Assembly: GCF_019393635.1 (NCBI RefSeq) | Contig: NC_057867.1 | Location: 1,444,527 to 1,508,526, forward strand | Length of the DNA: 64,000 nt | Direction: 5' to 3' | Origin: Dromiciops gliroides | Lineage: Eukaryota > Chordata > Mammalia > Microbiotheria > Microbiotheriidae | Shown: one piece after another, positions 55,360 to 64,000 of the stretch | Numbering within the stretch: the first letter of the stretch is position 1 | Layout of the letters: each line of letters starts with the position of its first letter | The notes under the pieces: model-generated | What the model saw: only the letters and a program-made list of their open reading frames with translations | What the model was told of the DNA's origin: nothing | Database searches by the model: none | Program-made: the position numbers and the translations under genes

Positions 55360-55617
55360 TGCACATTGTTGTCTGTTGTTCAATTGTGTCTGACCCTTCA
55401 TGACCCCATGTAGGGTTTTCTTGGCACAGATACTGGAGTGGTTGACCATTTCCTTCTCCAGCTCATTTTCCAGATGAAGAAACTGAGGCAAATAGGTTGA
55501 AGTGACTTGCCCAGGGTCACACAGCTAGTCAGTGTCTGAGGTTGTATTTGGACTCAGGTCTTTAGGACTCCTGACCCAGCACTCTATCCCCTGCAGCACC
55601 ACCTTGCTGCCCCTCCA
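55360..55617. mobile_element. CORE-SINE of the gttgttcaattgtgtctgac type
   Basis: Head gttgttcaattgtgtctgac, middle gggttttcttggcacagata, then agaaactgaggcaaataggt and a reverse-WSINE-like 3' half ending caccttgctgcccc. Related to the copies at 36560 and 58185. Confidence 0.8.
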
Positions 55618-55666
55618 GACCCAGAGTAGTAGATGCTTAATAAATGTATGCTGATTGTTTGATTCA
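55618..55666 (+). mobile_element. L2-like 3' end
   Basis: tagatgcttaataaatgtat, the typical end of an L2 LINE, left over after SINE insertion. Confidence 0.5.
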
Positions 55667-55669
55667 AAG

Positions 55670-56342
55670 GTACACATGGGGTTGGGTGGGACATATCAAG
55701 GAATTCGGGACTATTAAAGTCTAAACTGTTCAGCTAAACTAAAGGACATGGGTCTAGGGTAACTGTCCATGAGAAGCTAAAGGACAGACTCACCTTAAGA
55801 AGTAAGGGAGATAAGCCCATTAGGTGTGGCTGCTGCCTGGTAGGCACCAGGGGACAGAGATAACTCCAGAAATCAGAATGACCACCCCTTACCTGACTTC
55901 TCCAGTAAGGGACATTCCACTCTCAAGGGGACCACCCCACCTACCATCTATAAAAGCTTTTGCCTTTCTTCTCTTGGAGAAGATAGGTATCTCCGAGAAC
56001 CATCTCTGAACCATCTACCCTGGAGAGAAGTCCATGACTTTTCTCTTGGTCTTCTTTTTCTAGCACCTAAATAAAAGATTATTTTATTTTAATTGGATCT
56101 GTGTGCAAGAGGGTGTAATTCTTTTTTTTTTTTAAATTTTTAGTGAGGCAATTGGGGTTAAGTGACTTGCCCAGGGTCACACAGCTAGTAAGTGTTAAGT
56201 GTCTGAGTCCGGATTTGAACTCAGGTCCTCCTGACTCCAGGGCCGGTGCTCTATCCACTGGGCCACCTCGCTGCCCCGAGGGTGTAATTCTTTAAAGAGG
56301 AACACCTAAGGACCCCTCACATCACCAATTTCCCTTGTGACA
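55670..56342 (+). mobile_element. Solo LTR, copy C, diverged relative of copies A and B, carrying a WSINE
   Basis: The 5' edge is approximate. Shares agctaaaggacagac, ttaggtgtggctgctgcc, the ctataaaag promoter block (near 55948), cctaaataaa and the gtgtgcaagagggtgtaatt U5 with the other two. Ends ttgtgaca. A reverse WSINE lies at 56125-56277. Older or a different subfamily. No matching 4-bp duplication could be fixed. Confidence 0.75.
56125..56277 (-). mobile_element. WSINE inside LTR copy C
   Basis: gagggtgtaattcttt at 56109-56124 and again at 56278-56293. Confidence 0.92.
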
Positions 56343-56344
56343 AA

Positions 56345-56510
56345 TGTCTTAAGGTTTGAAGACTGGAGTCCAGAAGGCAGAGGCTCAAATCTGGCCTCTG
56401 ACTATACTTCCGCACTAGCTGGGTTAGCCTGGGCAAGTCCCTTAACCTCTCAGATGAGCCTAATGATAAACCCTTTCTCACAGGCTCATGTCTGCAAAGG
56501 GCTCAGCCAA
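56345..56510 (+). mobile_element. MIR SINE, diverged
   Basis: cagaggctcaaatctggcct, gcaagtcccttaacctctca, cacaggctcatgtctgcaaa. Confidence 0.55.
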
Positions 56511-58184
56511 TGTCACATATTATAATTGGGAGACACAAAGCACCCTGCCAGCACAACCCATCCATCCACCTGCTATGATGATCAGTTGTCCAGACATGAG
56601 AATAATCGTCCCCCTGATAGGGTGGGGGTGGGGGACTGTCAGGACACGAATCATCACTTTAGAGCTGAGGACCCAAGGCCTCCGAAGGACTCTGCCCACT
56701 TTCCCCACCCTTGAGTCTGTATCAGACACTGAGCACTTTCCATTCCAAACAAGGCAAGACAAGATTGGCTGCCACCCGAGTTCCAATCCCAGGCTCCTAA
56801 GAGATAGCAGGAAGGAGCAGGCTTGGAGTTCCAGGGAAGGCAAGTGGTATTGCCTAGACCACATCTCCTTGGCCTGGAGAAGGGGCCACCCAGTTCCCTC
56901 CTGGGTCTATGGCACCCTTCACATTCTAAAGGCCTGAGCGGACAAGGGGCTCCCACTAAGTCCCACACAAGGGACTGCCTCCTTCCCTGTGCCAAAGAGG
57001 TCTATAGCAGGGGGCTAATTGAATGTTACCATTCTACGCCAGGGCCCCCTCATTCAACCAGAGATGTTCCCTAAGGCACACCTCCATGGTGTGTGTATAG
57101 GAGATGAGACCCTGCCTGCCTCTAACAGAATCCCTGCAGACAGCCCCCTCCTCCAGGCTCTTGGTCATTTTCATTTGGTTACCCCTTGGGGAGCTTCTCT
57201 CCCCCAGTCCTCCTAACAAACTCTGACCATTGAGGGTCCTGGCCCCTCCCCTCCAGCCCCACCTCAACCAGGAAGAGACATCCTTGCTAATATACTGTGT
57301 GATGTATCCTTGACAACATCTGATAAAATGTGGATTGCCTTCTTCCTATTTCACGCCTGCAGGCCCTCCCATACCTGTATTAGAAGGAAGAGATTTGGCA
57401 GGAAATGAAGGACAAATACTTTGTCTTTCAGTGATGACATCGGCCCAATAGGTCTGCTAGATTCCTTCTCTTACTCTTATTCTCGGTTCTGCACCTTTTT
57501 TCCCTGTTTCTCTCTGGCCCTTCTGGGTTGGACAGGACTGGTCTCCCTCTTCCCAGTGGGCAGTAGGGCTGGGGGAGGAGGGAAGGGGGCATCAACTCTC
57601 TTGCTGTTTCTGGCCTCTGACTGTTAACTTGACATTGTGTCCTTGAACGCAGAGACAGGCAGTAATTCACCCATGCGAGGTTGGGGTAGACTTTGTCCCT
57701 GAGTCTTCTGTGTATTTTGGGGGGTCATGGGGTTTGTTCTAGGTCAAGTTATGTTCTACCCCCTCTCAAGGCCTCAGTGGGCCTGTCTGGTCAACTTAGC
57801 TTCACATGTTCACACATCTCAGAAATAACACACAACACACTCCTGAGGCATGGAGCCCTGAGGCATGGAGTGGAGACAATTACTAGGTTCCTTTCGCTCA
57901 GCCTTCTCCGCCATTGAAAGGGGCTTGGGCCTTGGAGTCAGGAGGCTAAGATCTGAAGGCTATCTGGGGACCTCATTCCCTGCTGGGGGCCCCACTGACA
58001 GGGGTCTTGTTGGCCCCAGGGCCCCACTTCTGGAGCCTCCCAGGTCCTCCTTGCCTCTAGGCCTCCTTTCTGGTGTCCAAGTCCAATATCACACTGCTGT
58101 TTCCTGTTTGCTAGTCCCTACCCACTCCAATCCCTTCCCTAAGCCCTACTCTCCCCCTTCCCATAGATGATAAGCCTTTCGAGA
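56511..58184. other. No recognised feature
   Basis: GC-moderate unique sequence. Several short open frames, none with a family motif or splice support. Confidence 0.3.
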
Positions 58185-58440
58185 ACTAGTTTTGTTGTTG
58201 TTCAGTTGTTTTCCAGTTGTGTCTCTGACTCTTCCCGTGACCCACTTTGGGGTTCCCTTGACTGCAGTGGTTGGCCATTTCCTTCCCCAGTTCATTTTAC
58301 AGATGAGGAACTGAGTCAAAAAGAGTGAAGTGACTTGTCCAGGGTCACACAGCTAGGAAGTGTCTGAGATCCCATTTGCACTCAGGTCCTCCTGACTCCA
58401 GGCACAGTGCTCTATCCATTGCAGTGCCACCCAGCTGCCT
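58185..58440. mobile_element. CORE-SINE of the gttgttcagttg type
   Basis: gttgttgttcagttgttttc, ttggggttcccttgactgca, ccatttccttccccagttca, then cacacagctaggaagtgtct, ending cacccagctgcctg. Confidence 0.75.
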
Positions 58441-58559
58441 GAGAGGGCCAGACCTGGGTTTTATGGCAGTAGAATTGGAGAGTGAGAAGGAAGAAAGGCT
58501 GAGGTTGGGAGGGGTAACAAGTGACAAAAGTGCTTCATTTCTATTCAGGACAAATCCTG

Positions 58560-59035
58560 ACTCCTTCCTCCCTTTGCCACTGTAGGACCACAGACAAGTC
58601 ATTTATGTTATCTGAGCCTCAGTTTCCCCTCTCTTGCCTGTCTCCACCTCATCATTGAGCCCCTACTATGTGTCATCTCTACTCTCAGTGCTTTGGCTCA
58701 ATGATCTTCTGGCTCCCCTTCTGCAAAATGGGCATATTGAACCAGAGGACCAATGGTTCTCTGAAGCACATGACACCATTTCCATAAGTTGGGAGTGGCT
58801 CAGTGCCAATCTCTTCTTGCCTCCCTGGACAGTCTGGTCTAGTCTCAAGAGCGTGATGGCAGAGATAAGGCAGTGTTAGCTTTGGAAACAGGAAGATGGG
58901 GGTGGATTCCTACTCTATCCCTTCCCAGCTGTTGTGACCTGGGGCAAGTCACTTCCCCTCCTCGGAGCCTCAGTTTGCCCATTTGTAAGCTGCTTCTGAA
59001 TGCATGATTGAACACCCTTCCAGGCTAAGATTCCA
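58560..59035 (+). repeat. Two decayed MIR pieces
   Basis: 58580-58630 (acaagtcatttatgttatct, cagtttcccct) and 58880-59030 (tgacctggggcaagtcactt, gcctcagtttgcccattt). Confidence 0.55.
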
Positions 59036-59492
59036 CCACAGACTGGCATCTCACGAGAAGCTGAGCCATTGCCTAGGGCGGGATGCTCAGTGTCTTTGAC
59101 AGGGACTGTCTGATTCCCCTAGTGGAAGCTGGGCCTTGGGATGGGGGAGGAGTGAGGCCGAGGGGCCAGCTGGGCCAACCCAGCCCAGCATGTCAGTGAC
59201 AGTACAAAAGACCTGCAGGTGCCGGAGCCCAGCATTTGGGCCCAGTCCCTTCCCTATCCTGGTCTGCCTTAGTTTCTCCATCTCTCACTTGAGGTTCCTG
59301 CTGGGCAGCCTGTAGATATGGAGCCTGGAGCTCAGGAGTCAAGCGTGTCCAAGCTGAGTTTGACTCCAGAGCCAGGAGCAATGGCAGTCGGCAATTGGGC
59401 CTCAGCAAATTTGCTGGCCCAGAGTGCCCACTCAGGCAGGGGGGCTTGTTGGGGACCACCGTGACTGAAGCAGCAACAGCCAGGGCAGGGAG
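59036..59492. other. No recognised feature
   Basis: Unplaced sequence before a purine-rich repeat. Confidence 0.3.
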
Positions 59493-59570
59493 GGTATGGG
59501 AAGGGAGGGAGGAAGAAAGGGAGGGAGGGAAGGGGGGAGAAAGGGAGGGAGGGAAGGAAGCAAGGAAGGG
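59493..59570 (+). repeat. (GGGA)n purine-rich repeat
   Basis: gggagggaggaagaaaggga and similar units, imperfect. Confidence 0.9.
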
Positions 59571-59641
59571 TCACTGGGTGTTGAGAGGAAGGAGATAAGC
59601 CTGGGAGTGACTGAGGAATTTAGAGTAGGGGAAAAGGGGCA

Positions 59642-60085
59642 GGCGTGTATATGTGCAGTGTGTGTTTGGTATTGGAGTGTGTTGTGTGTTATTTCTGAGA
59701 TGTGTGAACATGTGGTGGGAATGTTTGTGTGGTGTATATATGTGTGGGCGATTGTGGCATTGTATGTGTGGGGTGTATGTATGGTGTGGAAGATTGTGGA
59801 GTGTAAAGGTGATGTGTGAGCAGTGCAGATGTGTGTGTGGTATAGAAGTGTGCTGTGTAAATGTGTGTGTGCTGTGTAAATGGTGTGTGTGTGTGTGGGG
59901 GGGTGATGATTAGTGGTGTGGGGCTTGTCTGTGAATGGTGTGGGCTATGCGTGTGAGTGTGGGATGAGGTGAATTCTGTGTGTCTGCCGAGCTTGGGAGT
60001 GTGTGGGTATGTGAGCTCTGCAGATGTGTGCCTGTCTTATGTATGCATGTGAGTGGGGTGGGGTGCAAATGTGCTTGCTGTGTGG
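59642..60085 (+). repeat. Degenerate GT-rich field
   Basis: About 440 bp rich in gtgtgtg and tgtggtg, with no fixed period by eye. It ends near gggtgcaaatgtgcttgctg. Confidence 0.75.
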
Positions 60086-60399
60086 ATGCACACTCGGAGG
60101 GTCCGAGTTCCGATCCAGAGCCAGGGGGCTGGGTGCTTCTGCACGGTGCTCTGCCCCGGCAGGTGCACTCTCTCGACTTCTCTGTGCCCCCGCCTCTTCT
60201 CGTCCAGTAAATGGTGGTGGTGGAAATCTCTGAGTGGCCTGCCAGCCATTCACTTCTCCTGGGGCTTTAGGAATTCAGCAAAGGCCCTGGCCTCTCCTGG
60301 GGAGGTGGGGGTGTGAGTGGTCTCGCTAGAGGAAGGGTCCCTGCCTCAGCCTCCCTTATCCCCCTGGTTTCCATGGGAAGTGACAAGAACAGGGAACGG

Positions 60400-63300
60400 G
60401 GGAGAGGGAAGGGCACAGCCTGCAACCTCAGGAAGGGAGGGGCCGGAGCTGGCAACGCCCCTCCCTCGGGGAAAGGAGGCAGGCTGGATCTGGGCTACGG
60501 GGGTGATAAGCCCAACCCCCCCCCCCCCGCCCCGCCCCTCCCTTCTGCTGCCCTCCTTGGAGCTGCCAATCAGGGAGTGCCTTTCTTGTTTGGAAATGCC
60601 CCGGAAAGTTCTCTTTACCGAGCCCCAAAGCCAGGCTTCGGGGCTCGGGGCCCGGCCTCCCTCTGGGAGCCCGGGGCTTCGGCTGCTTTCCCACCCCTTC
60701 CCCCTAGCCTGTGTCAGCCTAGCCCCGGCTTGGCCCGAAGCGGCTCATCCTCGCCGTGGGAGTGGGCCAGGCTGGCAGGCCGGAGCTTGCTTGGCGTGGC
60801 TACCGGCCCGAAGGACCGGGGCCCCTGGCCCCTGACCCGCCCTCCTCCCCACCTACCAGCCAACCCTCAGATCTCCGGGCCTTGGGAAAGGGCCACCCCA
60901 CGAGCTCAAGTCCGTATCCAATAAGAGCCTTCTTTCAAACTTTTAGGCCCCGGCTTGCATCTTACCCCTCCCTGCCTAGGGGCCTTTTTCTCTTGCAGTG
61001 GGAAGCTGGACACTGCCCGCTGGCTGGCAGGGTGCCCTAACACCGGGCCAGCCCCAGGCTCGGGGACAAAAGATGCCCCTCGGGGGCCATGCCCTACCTG
61101 GCCTGGCCCCCAAGGGAAAGACGGGCAGGAGGGAGGCCTGGGGCTGCTCCCAGCCATATTTTTGGCGCTCCCACAAATAGCAGTGACTTCAGGGTGCAAG
61201 CTTGCTTCTGGCCACGCTCACGCCCCCCCCCCCCCCTCCGGAGCCAGTCCCAGCCCATCTCTTCCGAGGGGAGTGGGTTCATCCCACCAGCCCCCAGAGC
61301 CTTCCTCCTCTGGGCTGGAGTTTCCCAGATTTTGTTTGTTCAGCTCGGGAGGAGGGAGGGTGGAGTCCGGTCGAGGAGGAGGCTTTGCCTTCTCCCCTCC
61401 CTGCAGCCCTCAGCCAGGGCCCCACCCGGGCTGCTCGTCAGCTGGGCTACCGGAGGAAGGGGGAGGGGAGAGGGGAGGGGGAGCGGTCCCGACACATGGG
61501 GTGCCCGCATACCTCTCAGCTGTTGTTCATTAGAGCCGGCTCAATTTAACCCTTGTGCTGGCTCCCCTTTGACTCCTGCCGTAGGGTAGAGAGCCCAGCC
61601 CCTTATTCGGCCAAGACCCTCCCTGTTCGCAGCCCGGCCCAGCCCAGGGCTGGGCAGACCGACGGCGGAAGGATGGACAACCGCAAGGAGGGCCGAAGCT
61701 TGCCCAGGGGGCTTTTGGGGGGACTTGCTGGCCAGATTCTCCCTCCACACGGGTGAGAGCGGAAAGAAAGGGGCCAGGGAGGGCGCGGAGTCGAGCATCC
61801 CAGGGGGTGGGCCAGGCCAGAGGCGCTCGGACAGGACCAGGGCAACGGCTCCCGCGGGGACTAGGATGGGGAGAGTCCCGGTCCTTCCCCGAACCCCGCT
61901 CGCTCTATAGGGAGCTTTCTTGGCTCTTTACATCGCTGCCACTTTCCCATAACGACCCGCTTGCTCCCTCCGCCGTAACCAAAGTCCACTTCATCCCAAC
62001 AAACCGAGCCATTGGTCATGTCCTACAACACACGTCATATTCAGCTCCGATAGCCCACCACTTCACGAGGCAGGCGCCCTTAGTTGCTGCTATTCCCTAA
62101 GTCACTTTCCCTCCCAGGGTCCAAATTTCCCAGGTTCAAGAAGCGCGTGCGTGTACAAGTAGTGTTAGTGGCCGCGGCGGTGTCCCAAATTTGGTTTCAC
62201 CAGGAAGGAGGAAAAGCAGCCCCCCTCCCCCCTCCCCGGCTTGGCGGTCCTCAGATTTCTTTCCTGGGATCCCCCTGCACCCTAGGCAAATGGTCTTCTC
62301 AAATGGGACTGACTGTCTCAGGCCCAGGCCTGGGACCCTTCCACCTACCTCTCCAACACCTCTCCTCCCCGTGCTCTCACTTGGAAGGAGTGGGCTGGGG
62401 CTCGGGATTTCCTTTCTAGGGACGGGGCCAGTCTTGCTCTTCCACCTTACCCAGGACGTAGATTTTGGGTATCCAGCTGGATACCCGGGGTAAGCCTGTC
62501 TGAGAGGCCTGCTCCTGGGGAGCAGGGACCCCAGGGCATGCATGTGCAGTTCATCTGACGGCAATGCCCTTCGGGCGGTGGGAGGGAGGGTGGGGTGGGA
62601 GTCCGAATCATCTGGGATTGGAAGACAGATGAGGCTTAAGTTCAAATCTAGACTCCGACTCCAGCTGGGTGGCCCTGGGCAAGTTTCTCCAGGCCTCAGT
62701 TTCCTCTTCTGTAAAGTGGGGCTAATGAGGATTGTATGGGCAGCCTCGCTGGCTTGTCCCCAAAGCCCCGGGAGTTAATGAATGGGAGGGCCCATGATGC
62801 TGTGTGCTCTGGTAACAGGCGACATTCCCGGGGATCGGAGCAGAGTGACGTTGCAGCCTGCGCCCTCCCCCCTCTCCCCACACCTAGCAGAACGAACCCT
62901 GATTCAGAGACTCAGACCTAGAGCTGAAAGGGACCTTAGAGGCCACTAGTGAGATCCCTTCCTTTCCCAGGTAAGAGGAGTGAGGCTCAGCCAGGTTAAG
63001 TCCCCCCCCCCTCGCCCCCGCCCCCGCCCAGGGCTCGGTCTCCTAGGTGTGCAGTAGCAAAGGCAGGGGCTGAATGAACGCAGGGCTTGTGGTGGCTCCC
63101 AGTCCAGCAGTCGGCAGCCTCCCTCGGAGGCTCGCGCCCATTTCCTCCTAAAGTGCCCGAGAGGGGCGGGGGCGGCCCAGGTAGCTGTCCTCCGGGCGGG
63201 GAGGAGGAGGAGGGAACTGAGGTTTAGGGAGGGAGGGGCCGCCTCGTCAGGAATCGTCAAGCTAGGAAGTGTCCAGGCAGGAGTGGCAGCTTCCAGGTGC

Positions 63301-64000
63301 AGCAGTCGGCCCAGCAGGCCCGGGCTAAGCTCGCGGGCTGCCTCGGGTCCGAGCGATGCCTACCTCAATGCCCGCCTCCCTCCCTCTCTCTGTCCCTCCG
63401 CAGCCTACCCCAGGCCTGCGCCCGGGCTCCCGCCGTGGGACCGGTGACTTCCCGCCTCCTCCGGGCCCTAGACCTGGAGGAGGGAGGGTCCGCCCGGGTG
63501 GCGCGGCCACCCCGCCGGCCCCTTGCGGTTTGAGCCCCGCCGCCGCCGGCGCCGGTGGGCTGTCCGTGTGGACCTTTCAGGAAAATGGCTCCGGGGGCGG
63601 GGGTGGGGGGCTGAGCTGCACCCCCCCCCCTCCGAGGTTCCTCGTCTCGGCCGTGGTCTCCTCTCGGGGAACAAGTCGTGACCTCCTCCCTCCCGCCCCC
63701 CATCCTCCCCTCGGGCTCTCCGGCTCCTTCTCTCCCGCTCTCTCCTTCTGTGGCTCTCTCGCTCCCTTCTCTCCCTCCCTCCCTCCCATCTCTCTTCTCT
63801 CCCCGTCCTGGCTGGGCTCGCTCGCGGTTGCCATGGAGAGCTCGGCGCGCCGAACCCTCGCACCCAGCTGTCAGGTCGCTCGCTCGCTCGCCGCCCCCCC
63901 TCCCACCGAGCCCCGCCCCGCCCTCACCCAAGCATCCCGGGCTCTCGCCTCCGCCCAGTTGGGGCGGTGGCAGACGATGACACCTCCCCGGCACCACCAC
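60400..64000. promoter_or_regulatory. CpG island running off the window
   Basis: CpG density rises from about 60.4 kb and is highest from 63.0 kb, with GC boxes such as gaggggcgggggcggcccag (63163-63182) and ccccgccccgccc near 63911. MIR relics at 62600-62760 and 62895-63000 interrupt it. It is probably the promoter and 5' end of a gene to the right. No known exon could be recognised. Confidence 0.55.
63833..64000 (+). CDS. Possible first coding exon, partial
   Basis: An ATG in strong context (gttgccATGGag) inside the CpG island opens 56 codons (MESSARRTLAPSCQVARSLA...) to the window edge. The protein is not recognised and is Ala/Pro/Arg-rich, as any GC-rich frame would be. It may equally be 5' UTR. 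Confidence 0.2.
   Translation, partial: MESSARRTLAPSCQVARSLAAPPPTEPRPALTQASRALASAQLGRWQTMTPPRHHH

Noticed and set aside
63365-64000. 211-codon minus-strand frame rich in Gly, Arg and Glu
   Set aside because: GC-rich CpG-island sequence lacks stop codons by composition. No domain, and it overlaps a better plus-strand ATG.

Overview
The window is genomic DNA from a marsupial mammal. The main reason is a very abundant tRNA-headed SINE, the marsupial WSINE1/MIR-like CORE-SINE type (head ggggcagctaggtggc, tail cacttaaccccaattgcc), present in about 27 copies. Marsupial-type L1s, Mar-1-type SINEs and LTRs with 4-bp target duplications accompany it. An Australian (dasyurid-like) marsupial is the best guess, but the window alone cannot fix the species.

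Three host genes are well supported. An intact single-exon class II olfactory receptor lies on the minus strand at 3582-4532. A three-exon paired-like homeobox gene lies on the plus strand at 10716-12477. Its intron positions and phases, Q50 homeodomain and C-terminal tail identify it as PROP1, the pituitary lineage factor. A glyoxalase/VOC-fold gene of the GLOD5 family lies on the plus strand, with coding exons at 31389-31619, 34656-34811 and 37905-38048. The three genes have no evident functional link. Their neighbourhood is interesting because, as I recall, the human counterparts lie on different chromosomes.

Layout: 0-3 kb is old L1/SINE sequence. 3.5-16 kb is the gene-bearing, moderately GC-rich part (OR, PROP1) with MIR relics and simple repeats. 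16-30 kb is AT-rich and made almost wholly of L1 pieces hit by many WSINEs. 30-39.6 kb is GLOD5, with repeat-filled introns. 40-47 kb holds two solo LTRs, more L1, a CpG cluster and a 72-bp alternating purine-pyrimidine minisatellite. 47-60 kb is mostly unrecognised sequence with MIR/CR1-L2 relics, a large tetranucleotide array and a third related LTR. 60.4-64 kb becomes a CpG island that runs off the window and may be the 5' end of another gene.

The most notable structural observation is that all three related LTRs carry a WSINE in the same orientation at the same base of U5, each bracketed by the same duplicated 14-16 bases. This points to an LTR lineage that captured a SINE and then copied it. 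I found no clear sign of an undescribed enzymatic or defence system.
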